A DNA stretch of 64,000 bases from Candidatus Aminicenantes bacterium UBA647 (GCA_002299555.1 DBOL01000029.1:1-64000); one strand, 5' to 3'. Counted from the first letter of the stretch, positions 1 through 8,621 are shown. The notes: generated by a model from the sequence alone, not told the origin. Translations and numbers: made by a program.

Positions 1-748
1 TAACAATTATTTGCATCTCTGTCAATACTTCTATAAGCGGACCCATACTGCCATCAGATTCAACTACAAGCATTTTCCCGAATCCATCATTTTTCATTTG
101 TTTGAATATAATACCCGGTATTTGATCTTTCACTTCGTTTGATGGACGACCGGTTAAGACCGTGATGTCCTTAAAGCCTTGGCCTTGCAATGCATATATT
201 GCCCCACGGCTAACCGAACCAAAGCTGATTACCACTGTTTTAAGAGGTTTCCCATAAAATCCGCTGATTCCGGTCAGGCTTAGTGCATGATTTACTCCGG
301 CATAACCTGCCAATTCATTGTTTTTATAAAAAATATGCATGTTTTTATCACCCGTTCTACTCCATGTAAACATCTCTTCCCAGGCAATAAGGGTTAATTT
401 TCTATCTATTGAAATTTGTGTAATTTCTTTCTGTTGCACACAATGTGGCCACCCCCAAACAATTGCACCTTCGCGTACTTGAGCCAAATCTTCTACTAAA
501 GGTTTAGGTATAATCACACAATCAAAATCATTCAGTATTTCTTCCCTAGAAGCAACTCGTCCTGATGTAAGTTTGGCTATTGTGCTGTCATCCATTCCAA
601 ATCTCAATCCATAGCTTTCTTCAAAAGTCATTTGTTTTCGTAATTTCTCGGGAATACGCTTTAAATGTTCCGGATGAATGGGTACCCGCATTTCGTTTTC
701 TTTTAGTGATTTTCCAATCACTCCGACTGTTAAAAGTTGTTGTTTCAT
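1..748 (-). CDS. N5-(carboxyethyl)ornithine synthase / alanine dehydrogenase-like NAD(P)-dependent oxidoreductase (3' end cut by window edge)
   Basis: An open frame of 249 codons runs from ATG at 748 to the window edge with no stop. The start follows AAAAGGATAAT. The N-terminal domain resembles the AlaDH/PNT family, with KENEMRVPIHPEHL near the start. Later blocks (WGWPHCVQQKEIT, then AWEEMFTWS, then NNELAGYAGVNHA) resemble Lactococcus N5-(carboxyethyl)ornithine synthase more than true alanine dehydrogenase. A Rossmann-type segment reads FGSVSRGAIYAL at about residues 173-184. Such enzymes reductively condense pyruvate with an amino acid such as ornithine, or act as opine/saccharopine-type dehydrogenases. 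The substrate here is inferred, not shown. The gene follows mtnA on the same strand after a 93-base AT-rich gap. Family call is fairly sure; exact reaction is not. Confidence 0.75.
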   Translation of the reverse strand, partial: MKQQLLTVGVIGKSLKENEMRVPIHPEHLKRIPEKLRKQMTFEESYGLRFGMDDSTIAKLTSGRVASREEILNDFDCVIIPKPLVEDLAQVREGAIVWGWPHCVQQKEITQISIDRKLTLIAWEEMFTWSRTGDKNMHIFYKNNELAGYAGVNHALSLTGISGFYGKPLKTVVISFGSVSRGAIYALQGQGFKDITVLTGRPSNEVKDQIPGIIFKQMKNDGFGKMLVVESDGSMGPLIEVLTEMQIIV

Positions 749-841
749 ATTATCCTTTTATTGCATAGAACAGTTGTATATGTGTACAAGTACATATATA
801 TCTTCTGTATATATAATTTTTTTTTTAGAATCTCATTCATT

Positions 842-1882
842 TTAATACTCTTTTTTTTTCAGCATATTTTTAATTTTCTTTTCGGGGTCTGTTCTTATAA
901 TTCCATTTTCTGTGATGATACCGGTTATCAATTCAAAGGGAGTTATATCAAAAGCCGGATTATACACTTGTGTATTTGAGGGGGTGATTTGAGATCCATG
1001 AAAATTTCTCACTTCAGATCCAGGTCTTTCTTCAATCGGAATTTCAAGACCTGATTTAGAATCTGGGTCTATAGTTGAGAGAGGAGCAGCTACATAAAAT
1101 GGAATATTGTGAAATTTTGTTAATACAGCAATTGAATAAGTTCCTATCTTATTAGCAGTATCGCCATTCAGTGCAATTCTATCCGCTCCGACTATAACAA
1201 GATCTATATCACCCTTTGACATCAAATATCCTGCCATGCTGTCTGTTATCAGAGTAACAGGAATATTTTCCTTCTGCATTTCCCAGACTGTCAATCGTGC
1301 TCCCTGAAGAAAAGGCCGGGTTTCACCGGCGATAACCGATATGTTTTTCCCGGAAGAATTTGCACTTCTTATTACTCCCAATGCAGTACCGTACCCGGCC
1401 GTAGCCAGGCTTCCTGCATTACAATGGGTCAGGACCGTATCGCCCTTTTTTAAAACAATTTCACCGATCTTTCCAATATCTCTGTTGATCTTTTCATCAT
1501 TGTTTTTTATTTCAAGAGCCTTTTCCAATATTTTTTCTTTTAAGAGCCGGATATCTGTTTGGTGAGTTTTAAACACCTTTTTCATCTCTTCCAGAGCCCA
1601 GAACAAATTAACTGCAGTCGGTCTTGTCCCGCCAAGCACCCTGATTATTTCATTAAAGATACCACCAGGGTCATTTTCACTATCATCCAGATTGCTTATC
1701 CCGAGAGCAACACCCATAGCTGCCGCAACACCGATCGCAGGTGCTCCCCGAATAACCATTTTTTTTATACTGTCTGCTACATTTTTATAGCAGGTATGCT
1801 CAACAAATACTTCTTCAAAGGGGAGTTTCCTCTGATCGATCATAAAAACTCTGCCATTTTTCCATTCAATTGTGGGGATCAT
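842..1882 (-). CDS. mtnA: S-methyl-5-thioribose-1-phosphate isomerase
   Basis: MtnA converts 5-methylthioribose-1-phosphate to 5-methylthioribulose-1-phosphate in the methionine salvage pathway, in the cytoplasm. The 346-residue length is normal for the family. Diagnostic blocks are IRGAPAIGVAAAMG near residue 44, the catalytic Cys154 in THCNAGSLATAG, and the catalytic Asp234 in VGADRIALNGD. The ATG at 1882 follows an AGGAGG-rich stretch (complement of 'actacctccgg'). It is the last gene of an apparent three-gene run (OmpA-like, coiled-coil, mtnA), starting 22 bases after the preceding stop. No other methionine-salvage gene is present nearby. eIF2B-alpha-like paralogues exist, but the Cys/Asp pair favours the isomerase. 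Confidence 0.95.
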   Translation of the reverse strand: MIPTIEWKNGRVFMIDQRKLPFEEVFVEHTCYKNVADSIKKMVIRGAPAIGVAAAMGVALGISNLDDSENDPGGIFNEIIRVLGGTRPTAVNLFWALEEMKKVFKTHQTDIRLLKEKILEKALEIKNNDEKINRDIGKIGEIVLKKGDTVLTHCNAGSLATAGYGTALGVIRSANSSGKNISVIAGETRPFLQGARLTVWEMQKENIPVTLITDSMAGYLMSKGDIDLVIVGADRIALNGDTANKIGTYSIAVLTKFHNIPFYVAAPLSTIDPDSKSGLEIPIEERPGSEVRNFHGSQITPSNTQVYNPAFDITPFELITGIITENGIIRTDPEKKIKNMLKKKEY

Positions 1883-1904
1883 ACTACCTCCGGAATAAAA
1901 AAGT

Positions 1905-2441
1905 TTAACGTAACCAGCCCGGGAGTACTCCTTCTTTTCTTGCTTCCCTGAAAAATGCTTCTTTGTTAGCTTCGAATTTCACTAATGTTGCCTTAAGTTC
2001 ACTTATCTGCTTGCTCAGGCGATCAATATTCATTTTAATTTGCTGTTGTAAAGAGGGGGTTGCAGCAACAAGAAAATTTGATGATTCTCTGTTCAAGGCA
2101 CTTTGGGATTTCTGAATACTACCTTTTAGTCCTTCGATATTTTTATTGAGTATATTTAATCTGTTTCTCCAATATTGCTCAGTACTCCTCTCGCTGATCT
2201 TTTTTTTGGGAGTTTTTGCTGTTTTAACTTCAGTGATTTTTTTAACTTCAGCTTCTACAAATGTTTTACTCTTCTTTAAAGTATATTCGATGAGCTTATC
2301 ATTTGTTAGAACATATTTAGATTTCGAGAGCTTTTTTCTTCTCTCTTTTTCTTTTTTTTGTATCTCTACCAGGTTCAGAGAATCGGAAACAAGTGAAACG
2401 GAAAATATAAGGAGAAAAAATATTAAAAATATTCTTTTCAT
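1905..2441 (-). CDS. Exported coiled-coil protein of unknown function
   Basis: This 178-residue protein has an N-terminal hydrophobic signal segment (residues about 3-20) followed by very charged, Lys/Glu-rich sequence. Residues 85-165 are predicted coiled coil with regular Leu/Ile spacing. The C terminus ends in KEGVLPGWLR. I recall similar 'PGWLR' endings on exported coiled-coil hypotheticals in Acidobacteriota-like genomes, but their function is unknown. Its ATG overlaps the stop of the upstream OmpA-like gene by 4 bases (ATGA), so the two are translationally coupled and probably act together in the periplasm. No catalytic motif is visible. Confidence 0.7.
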   Translation of the reverse strand: MKRIFLIFFLLIFSVSLVSDSLNLVEIQKKEKERRKKLSKSKYVLTNDKLIEYTLKKSKTFVEAEVKKITEVKTAKTPKKKISERSTEQYWRNRLNILNKNIEGLKGSIQKSQSALNRESSNFLVAATPSLQQQIKMNIDRLSKQISELKATLVKFEANKEAFFREARKEGVLPGWLR

Positions 2442-3658
2442 CTTCCTATTACTTGTATATCTACTCTTCTGTTCTTCCGCCTGTTAATCTCTGTACTATT
2501 ATCGAAAGGAGTATCTTTCTCTCCATAATAATATACATCAATGAAATCAGGCGCAATATCAAGTTTGCTCACAATATAATTTTTTACTTCTTCTACCCTT
2601 TTTTTTGAAAGTTCCAGGTTATATGCGACCCCGCCAATGCTGCAGGCATAACCCCGGAGAATTATTACAAATTCCTTTTTTGAACCAATAAACTCCTTCA
2701 TCTGCAGAAACTTCTCTTCAATTTTATCCTTCAGTTTATATTCGTCCAGTGGGAAGAGGGTTGTAAAATCAAATGTTTCTTCAGTTGCTGTAATCTCTTC
2801 TGTAATGTTTTTACTGTCTTTTATCAATGGCAGTTTGTTGTCATCGGTATCGGTCATAAGCACTTCCGGGAGAACTGTAAGATAAGAACCAATTTCAATA
2901 GGAAACGAGGAGTCAATGATCTTTACCGTTGAATTTGAATTCTGGGGTTTAATTACTATGCCGCTCCCGATTATAATTTTGGGTAATCTCTTCTTGACTA
3001 TTTTATAAAATAATACAAAATCGCCTTTTGACACTTCTCCTTTCCCAAGATCAACAGCAACAATATTCCCTGCTGCACTAAGTTCTCTTTCAAGATCAAT
3101 ATCATCTCCGGCGAATACAACCCTTCCTGTCAATTGAGATTCAGGTAGTTTACTGAGTTTATAATCAATGCTCCGCCTTACGACCTGCTCTTCGCTTTTG
3201 TAAGGGATCAAATAATCATTCAAATAAACGTGAAAACAAGAATCTTTAATTTCTATAATAGAATACCTCTCGTACAAGGTTATTATTTCTACAATCCCTT
3301 TTTTCAGAAAGAGAGTGCCAAGAGACCTGTGAGAAAACGGATTGATGACTTTGCCTCCCTGAGCTACCACACTGAACATATCCCCTTCTTTCAACCCGCT
3401 ACTTTCACCCCGGTTTATAATGAGAAGATCGTTGGTACCAAAAACTGTCCGCTCTTCCATATCAACACTCTTGACGATTTTTATATCCTTTGAAATTCTC
3501 TTTTTTATTTCATAGGAACAATTCAAGTCTGTCTTGGATATCAAAAGAAATTTATCTTTAGTAAGCTGAGTATCATCAAAAACATATTTTTTTTGTGCTG
3601 AAAAAACAGTGCAAAATATCGTTAGAAATAAAAGTAATAAAATACTTGTTTTTTTCAT
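2438..3658 (-). CDS. OmpA-family C-terminal domain protein with large N-terminal periplasmic region
   Basis: This 406-residue exported protein has a signal peptide at residues 1-20 (cleavage near FSAQ). Residues 25-290 form a beta-rich region without a family I recognise. It contains repeated 'EGD.. F.V' / 'KGDFVLF' segments reminiscent of FlgT/OmpA-linked modules. Residues about 295-406 are an OmpA/MotB-like peptidoglycan-binding domain: the block RGYACSIGG is followed by YNLELSKKRVEEVKNYI and INRRKNRRVDI. The conserved Arg (LSKKR) is present, but the usual Asp of G-x-T-D is replaced (GYAC). It is first in an operon with the coiled-coil protein and mtnA. A strong promoter lies at 3736-3764. 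It probably anchors the outer membrane or a complex to peptidoglycan; this is inference. Confidence 0.8.
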   Translation of the reverse strand: MKKTSILLLLFLTIFCTVFSAQKKYVFDDTQLTKDKFLLISKTDLNCSYEIKKRISKDIKIVKSVDMEERTVFGTNDLLIINRGESSGLKEGDMFSVVAQGGKVINPFSHRSLGTLFLKKGIVEIITLYERYSIIEIKDSCFHVYLNDYLIPYKSEEQVVRRSIDYKLSKLPESQLTGRVVFAGDDIDLERELSAAGNIVAVDLGKGEVSKGDFVLFYKIVKKRLPKIIIGSGIVIKPQNSNSTVKIIDSSFPIEIGSYLTVLPEVLMTDTDDNKLPLIKDSKNITEEITATEETFDFTTLFPLDEYKLKDKIEEKFLQMKEFIGSKKEFVIILRGYACSIGGVAYNLELSKKRVEEVKNYIVSKLDIAPDFIDVYYYGEKDTPFDNSTEINRRKNRRVDIQVIGR

Positions 3659-3735
3659 CCCCTTCTCCTGTCAAACAAATTTGAAATTACGCTTCCCCTA
3701 AAATTTTAGATATTTATTCAACAATATCCTATATC

Positions 3736-3764
3736 TTAATAGAATATATATATTTTTTTGTCAA
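3736..3764 (-). promoter_or_regulatory. Sigma70-type promoter for the OmpA-like operon
   Basis: On the minus strand, TTGACA (3764-3759) is separated by 17 bases from TATTAA (3741-3736). The -35 is perfect and the -10 matches 4 of 6. Transcription would start near 3729, leaving about 70 bases of leader before the ATG at 3658. It lies back to back with the plus-strand promoter at 3795-3823. Confidence 0.7.
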
Positions 3765-3794
3765 GTTTTAACATTTCTTTAACTAATTCAAATA

Positions 3795-3823
3795 TTGACA
3801 TAGTTTGTCTAGTGTAGTAATTA
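3795..3823 (+). promoter_or_regulatory. Sigma70-type promoter for the PATAN-J-TPR gene
   Basis: TTGACA at 3795-3800, a 17-base spacer and TAATTA at 3818-3823. Predicted transcription start is near 3830, about 15 bases before the TTG start codon at 3845. The position fits the start chosen for that gene. Confidence 0.65.
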
Positions 3824-3844
3824 ATCTAAATCGAGAGAAAAAAG

Positions 3845-5275
3845 TTGTTTTCAGTTACAGAAACCCCCATACCAATATTCTTGCGAAGTGTTTATTCAGA
3901 AAAACTTACAGGAACCTTATCTGTCAGCGGTGAGAATTTTCAAAAAAATGTATATTTTGTAGATGGCATTATCCTCTTCGCAGATACAAACGTGATCCAG
4001 GAAAGACTCGGTGAAATCCTGTTCAAATCGGGTAAGATCAGCAGGCAGGAATTCTGGAATATTCACAAAATGATCGAGGGAAAGAACAAAAAGATAGGAA
4101 AGTTACTTGTTGAGAACAAGGTCCTTACTGAAAAGGAGGTTTTTCATGGTATACAGCTTCAGATCAGATCTATAGTTCTCTCATTGTTTTTTATTGGATC
4201 AGGACAATGGTTTTTTGAAGAAAAAGTACCTGAAATCCCCACCGATTCAAAATTTAATATTAACCTCGCAAAAATTATTTATGAAGGTGCTAACGAATAT
4301 ATTCAGAATGTAAATGTTTACGTAAATCAGTATTTTTCACAATCTCCTAAAGTACTGACTTTGTCAGAAGAGGTTAAAGAAATATTACCGGAACAACTTT
4401 TTAAGTTCCATAAATCGCTCAGTCGGTTTGTAAATAAATCAAATGATGAGATTCCTTCAGAGTTGGGGATATCTGAAAAGGAATACTGGAAGAACATTCT
4501 GCCACTCCACCTTCTTGGAGTTGTGGATTTTGATATTATTGAATTAAAAGAAGAAGATAGGCAGAACATAGAGAATGTAGTCGCATTGTATAACAAGATC
4601 AAAGAGGAAAAAGTAAGCTATTATGAAATGTTCGGCTTGAAATCTGATGCCTCTTCAGATGATATTAGAAATTCATATTTTGAGTATGCAAAGAAATATC
4701 ATCCGGACAGAATCACAAATGCTCCCGACCCAGGATTGGAAGAGATTGCAAATTTCGTATTTTCCGAGATTAACAGAGCATATGATACACTTAACGATAT
4801 CGATAAGAAACGACAATATGATATTGATAAGATAAGCAAAAACAGCGAAGAAGGGACAGGGCCTGACAAATCAATTGAGCGTGCCTCGCTTCTGCACCGG
4901 AAGGCCAAAACTTTGTTTCATCAAAAAAATTATTGGGAAGCCACGACATTGCTCGAGGAAGCAATAAGGCTTAATCCCGACAGAGGTGCGTGCTTTCTTC
5001 TATTGGGAATGTCTCAAATGAATATTCCTACAATGACCAGGGCCGCGGAAAAAAACCTCTCAAAGGCTGTTGAGCTCGACCCATGGAGTGCTGAGCCTCT
5101 TGTCGCACTCGGACTTCTTTTTCTTAACGAAAACATGACCAAAAGAGCTGAAGGATTTTTAAGAAAAGCTATTTCGATTAATCCTGAAAATGTAATTGCA
5201 AAAAAAAGATTGAGAGAAATTGAAAATAATTCTTCAAAAAGCAGATTTAAAAGTTCCCTTTTTAAGAAGAAATAG
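3845..5275 (+). CDS. DUF4388 (PATAN)-J-domain-TPR fusion protein
   Basis: This is a 476-residue soluble protein read from a TTG start that lies just downstream of a good promoter and a GAGAGAAA sequence. Residues about 5-125 match DUF4388/PATAN, the domain of PatA-like regulators (SGENFQKNVYFVDGIILFAD, then a FFIGSGQWFFEE ending). Residues about 258-320 are a J domain: helix YYEMFGLKSDASSDDIR, the invariant HPD loop (KKYHPDR) and a Y-D-T-L-N-D helix. Residues about 345-465 hold three or so TPR units (NYWEATTLLEEAIRLNPD and similar). The HPD motif suggests it can stimulate an Hsp70 partner. The PATAN and TPR parts suggest recruitment to a complex, which is inference. It converges on FTCD with only 2 bases between stops. 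Confidence 0.85.
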   Translation: MFSVTETPIPIFLRSVYSEKLTGTLSVSGENFQKNVYFVDGIILFADTNVIQERLGEILFKSGKISRQEFWNIHKMIEGKNKKIGKLLVENKVLTEKEVFHGIQLQIRSIVLSLFFIGSGQWFFEEKVPEIPTDSKFNINLAKIIYEGANEYIQNVNVYVNQYFSQSPKVLTLSEEVKEILPEQLFKFHKSLSRFVNKSNDEIPSELGISEKEYWKNILPLHLLGVVDFDIIELKEEDRQNIENVVALYNKIKEEKVSYYEMFGLKSDASSDDIRNSYFEYAKKYHPDRITNAPDPGLEEIANFVFSEINRAYDTLNDIDKKRQYDIDKISKNSEEGTGPDKSIERASLLHRKAKTLFHQKNYWEATTLLEEAIRLNPDRGACFLLLGMSQMNIPTMTRAAEKNLSKAVELDPWSAEPLVALGLLFLNENMTKRAEGFLRKAISINPENVIAKKRLREIENNSSKSRFKSSLFKKK

Positions 5276-5277
5276 GT

Positions 5278-6927
5278 TTACTTTAAAGCACTCTCAAGTA
5301 TTTCAGAAACATTGTCAGCTATTTTTTTTACATCTGAAAGAATCTCCGATGACTCCTTCTTCATTTTCTCAACAAAGACCTGATCATCTATTCCCTCAAG
5401 ATTAATAAGCACGTTGTAGTACGCTCCGGCAGCTGCAGCCATTGATGTTAAACCTGCCACTCCTGAATCGGAAAGCGAATTCGTATTACCTGAAGTCGCC
5501 ACTTCAAGTGCCAGTTCCGCTGAGTCTTTTGCTCTTTCCAGTACTGAAAAGGGGATCAATGTTGCCTCTATCGTAGCATCAGTAATTGCTTTGTCCCTTA
5601 ATGCTTTTTCATCATCATTTTTTTTGGGAAGAGAAAACGCATCCATAATTTTATTGAATGCAATTGTATCTCTATCGATCGCATCAATAAAGATCCTGTT
5701 AAGATGTTGACCGGACTCTGAAACTGCTATCATTTTTTCTTTGACATTCTTATATTTCAATTTACCCACTGTTAAATTTCCAACCATTGCACTTAGAGAA
5801 GACGAGAGAGCTCCGCAAAGTGCAGCAACACTTCCTCCACCGGGTGCAGGAGAATTTGAGGAAAGCTCTTCGATGAACTCATCAATCTTCATCGACACAA
5901 GCTTGCCGGGCTTTCTAAATCTGTATTCAATAATTCTTTCATCAATATTAAACTCGGAAATCTCATTTAAACCCAGGCTTTGTACAGCAATTCTCAATAT
6001 CTCTTTTTCAGATACTCCAGTCGAAGAACCCTGTTTCTTCAGATAGTGAATTCCTGCATCAAGGAGTGCCTTAATAGGAATAAGACCAACCATTTCACTT
6101 CCGGTCACCCTTGCTCCGAACTCACCGGCCAGCCGCTCAGACTCATCAAAGATCTTATAGAGAGGAGACTCGTTAAAATCAAGAATATTGACTGTTACCT
6201 GTGCCATATTATATTCGTCAATATACCAACCCATTCCCTGAACACCTTTAAAAAGCCCGGGTATGGTTTCCCTTATTCCGGTTTCTTTATTTTTAACAAC
6301 TCTTCCTTTTTCCCGAATCCTTTTTGCAATCTTATTAGCAATTTTTGTCTCTTTCGTATTAAGATTTATGTTATATGCTATCAAAAATCCCCTGGCTCCT
6401 ACAACCGTAGCACCACTACGACTATTAAAAACCTGCTCCCCAAAATCCGGGATAAAATCTTTCCTCTTCAATTTTTCCTGAAGAGCTTCATATTCGCCTT
6501 CACGTATATCCGGCATTCTCTTTCTTTCCGGAGTTAAAGCCGAGTTAGCATAAAGAAATACTGGAATCCCGAGTTCTTCTCCAACTCTTTTCCCAACTTT
6601 TTTCGAAACCTCTATACAATCGTCCATGGAAACTCCGGAAACAGGGACAAAGGGGCAAACATCGGTTGCTCCCATTCTCGCATGAGCACCTTTGTGTTTT
6701 GCCATGTCTATAAGTTCAGAAGCTTTTTTAATTGCAAGAAATGCGGCCTCTGCCACACCTTCAGGACTTCCGGCAAATGTGACTACCGTTCTGTTCGTAT
6801 CTTTACCCGGATCAACATCCAGCAGAACAACCTCTTCAACACTCCGGATCTCATCAGTAATCTTATCGATTACACCCATATCTCTTCCTTCTGAAAAATT
6901 TGGTACGCATTCAATAATTTTTTCCAT
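5278..6927 (-). CDS. ftcD: Bifunctional glutamate formimidoyltransferase / formimidoyltetrahydrofolate cyclodeaminase
   Basis: FTCD moves the formimino group of N-formiminoglutamate (from histidine breakdown) to tetrahydrofolate, then deaminates it to 5,10-methenyl-THF. Residues 1-about 325 form the formiminotransferase part: CVPNFSEGRD at the start and His82 in KGAHARMGATDVCPF, the position of the catalytic His in the mammalian enzyme. Residues about 345-549 form the cyclodeaminase part (FIEELSSNSPAPGGGSVAALCGAL). At 549 residues it matches the fused animal-type enzyme (about 541), whereas many bacteria keep the domains separate. It starts 18 bases after trmD and is the last gene of the ffh-rpsP-khpA-rimM-trmD operon. 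No hut genes are seen nearby. Confidence 0.95.
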   Translation of the reverse strand: MEKIIECVPNFSEGRDMGVIDKITDEIRSVEEVVLLDVDPGKDTNRTVVTFAGSPEGVAEAAFLAIKKASELIDMAKHKGAHARMGATDVCPFVPVSGVSMDDCIEVSKKVGKRVGEELGIPVFLYANSALTPERKRMPDIREGEYEALQEKLKRKDFIPDFGEQVFNSRSGATVVGARGFLIAYNINLNTKETKIANKIAKRIREKGRVVKNKETGIRETIPGLFKGVQGMGWYIDEYNMAQVTVNILDFNESPLYKIFDESERLAGEFGARVTGSEMVGLIPIKALLDAGIHYLKKQGSSTGVSEKEILRIAVQSLGLNEISEFNIDERIIEYRFRKPGKLVSMKIDEFIEELSSNSPAPGGGSVAALCGALSSSLSAMVGNLTVGKLKYKNVKEKMIAVSESGQHLNRIFIDAIDRDTIAFNKIMDAFSLPKKNDDEKALRDKAITDATIEATLIPFSVLERAKDSAELALEVATSGNTNSLSDSGVAGLTSMAAAAGAYYNVLINLEGIDDQVFVEKMKKESSEILSDVKKIADNVSEILESALK

Positions 6928-6945
6928 TTTTACTCCTGATTATTA

Positions 6946-7596
6946 TTATTTTCTTGATTTTCTGTTTTTCTCTCTCCAATCATAAATTCTCTTATGATCT
7001 CCTGAGAGCAGCACATCCGGAACACCTTCCCCATCAAAATCTCTGGGCATTGTATACTGAGGATATCCATACTGATTATCTTTATAAAATGAATCTGTTT
7101 CCACAGATTCTTTGTTTCCTACAACTCCGTCTATCATCCTGCCCACGCTTTCCATAAAAACTCCTGCCGCAAGCTCTCCACCCATTATCACATAATCTCC
7201 AATCGATATCTCGATATCCACATGTTTTTCAATGAACCTCTGATCAACACCTTCATATCTTCCGCATATCAGAATATGGTGATCGTTTTTAGAAAATTCT
7301 TTAACACGCTTTTGGGTAAGTGGTTCGGCATAGGCAGAAAACAAAACAACCTGACCATCCCTTTTCTCTTTGATATGATCAACAACATTTCGGAGAGGTT
7401 CCGGAGTCATTACCATACCTGCACCACCTCCATATGGACGATCATCAGTTTTTCTGTGCTTGTTATCCGTGTAATCTCTCAGATCGTAAATATCAATATT
7501 AATGATCCCGTTATCAACGGCTTTCTTCAGCAGTCCTGATCCGGTGATACCGCTGATCATTTCCGGAAATATTGAGACCACTGAGAAGTACATCAT
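6946..7596 (-). CDS. trmD: tRNA (guanine37-N1)-methyltransferase
   Basis: TrmD methylates G37 of tRNAs reading CCN, CUN and CGG codons using SAM, preventing +1 frameshifts. The start MMYFSVVSIFPEMI is typical, as is DRPYGGGAGMVM near residue 55. The trefoil-knot cofactor site shows LICGRYEGVDQRF and SIGDYVIMGGELA. It is 216 residues, slightly shorter than the usual 230-250 because the C-terminal helical part is trimmed, although the core is complete. Its ATG overlaps the rimM stop by 4 bases, as in the common rpsP-khpA-rimM-trmD block. Confidence 0.96.
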   Translation of the reverse strand: MMYFSVVSIFPEMISGITGSGLLKKAVDNGIINIDIYDLRDYTDNKHRKTDDRPYGGGAGMVMTPEPLRNVVDHIKEKRDGQVVLFSAYAEPLTQKRVKEFSKNDHHILICGRYEGVDQRFIEKHVDIEISIGDYVIMGGELAAGVFMESVGRMIDGVVGNKESVETDSFYKDNQYGYPQYTMPRDFDGEGVPDVLLSGDHKRIYDWREKNRKSRK

Positions 7597-8084
7597 TTAT
7601 TCAAATTTTTTAAACCGTCTGGCGGATCAATAAGTATTGTTTTTTCTGACGAATCGATTTTCAGTATGATTGAATCATTAAAGGGTATTATTGTGTATTC
7701 CTTACCATCAAAGGTTTCGATAGTTTTATTAGGTCCTGAAAGATCAACTTTACAAACCTTTCCCCAGGTGAGCCCGGTTACATCAAGAACTAAATATTCT
7801 TCCAGTCTGTTGGAAGAAATATCTGATTTATATTCTCTGGAATAAATATCATATCCTACAAGTCCGAGTGCATCATTAATTGAATTTGAAATTTCAAATT
7901 TTGCTATTAATGAAGATCCTCGTTCAGAATATGATTCCATTTTAGATGTTTTTGTATGTTTTTTTGATTTTAACTCGAATTCTCCGGAAAAATCTATATT
8001 TGAAATGTCTATATCAGGAGAAATCCTGCAAATTACCTCTCCCTTATTTCCCCGACTTTTAGATATCTTACCTAATAAAACCAA
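7593..8084 (-). CDS. rimM: 16S rRNA processing protein RimM
   Basis: RimM is a 30S maturation factor that binds ribosomal protein S19 and helps mature the 16S 3' domain. The protein has 163 residues. The N-terminal part opens LLGKISKSRGNKGEVICRI (family G-x-I-x-x-x-x-G-x-x-G-x-V). The C-terminal PRC barrel ends TILIDPPDGLKNL, matching the usual 'hPPeGL' ending. It lies 3 bases after khpA and overlaps trmD by 4 bases, so it belongs to the ffh-trmD operon. Family identity rests on both domain signatures plus the conserved context. Confidence 0.92.
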   Translation of the reverse strand: MVLLGKISKSRGNKGEVICRISPDIDISNIDFSGEFELKSKKHTKTSKMESYSERGSSLIAKFEISNSINDALGLVGYDIYSREYKSDISSNRLEEYLVLDVTGLTWGKVCKVDLSGPNKTIETFDGKEYTIIPFNDSIILKIDSSEKTILIDPPDGLKNLNK

Positions 8085-8087
8085 TAA

Positions 8088-8339
8088 CTATTTTTCTTCT
8101 CTATCGAAATTTTCAATAATTTCGAGATTAAATCTCCTTCTCTGTTTCATTCCTGCAGCTGCGAGGATGGTCCGGATAGCTCTTGCAGTTCTGCCCTGTT
8201 TTCCAATAACTTTTCCCAGGTCAGACTGGTCAACTCTTAATTCAAGTATGGTAGTCTGTTCTCCATCAATCTGTGTAACCTTTACTTCATCAGGGTTATC
8301 CACTAATGCCTTACAAACTGTCTCAACGAGTTGTTTCAT
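8088..8339 (-). CDS. khpA: KH-domain RNA-binding protein KhpA
   Basis: An 83-residue single type-II KH domain protein. The RNA-binding GxxG loop is in [16 protein letters not shown], near residues 42-55. The family works as a small RNA chaperone, in several bacteria as a partner of KhpB/Jag, and is almost always encoded between rpsP and rimM, as here. Its ATG follows a GGAGG-rich site (complement of 'attatccctcctt'). The gap to rpsP is 9 bases. Length and context are typical and nothing is odd. Confidence 0.93.
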   Translation of the reverse strand: MKQLVETVCKALVDNPDEVKVTQIDGEQTTILELRVDQSDLGKVIGKQGRTARAIRTILAAAGMKQRRRFNLEIIENFDREEK

Positions 8340-8348
8340 TATCCCTCC

Positions 8349-8591
8349 TTAGTTCTCAGTATTGACTTTCTTTAACAAAGATTTAACCGTAGCGGATGGC
8401 TTTGCTCCCAACTTAATCCATTTATTGTATTTTTCCATATCAATCTTCACTTCGGGAATTTCCGGAAGGGGATTGTAGATGCCAATCCTTTCAATATACC
8501 GGGATTCCCTCGGTTTCCTTTTGTCAATTGCAACTACCCTATAGAACGGCCTGTGTTTTGTACCCATGCGTGTTAGTCTTATTACAACCAT
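8349..8591 (-). CDS. rpsP: 30S ribosomal protein S16
   Basis: An 80-residue protein with the full S16 signature from its start ([20 protein letters not shown]) and [21 protein letters not shown] in the middle. S16 is an early-binding 30S assembly protein. The C-terminal part ending [10 protein letters not shown] is short, as in many bacteria. The gene sits 30 bases after ffh and 9 bases before khpA in the standard order, so it is likely co-transcribed with ffh. Confidence 0.98.
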   Translation of the reverse strand: MVVIRLTRMGTKHRPFYRVVAIDKRKPRESRYIERIGIYNPLPEIPEVKIDMEKYNKWIKLGAKPSATVKSLLKKVNTEN

Positions 8592-8621
8592 TGTAAAACT
8601 CCCTGTTTAATAAGCGTTAAT

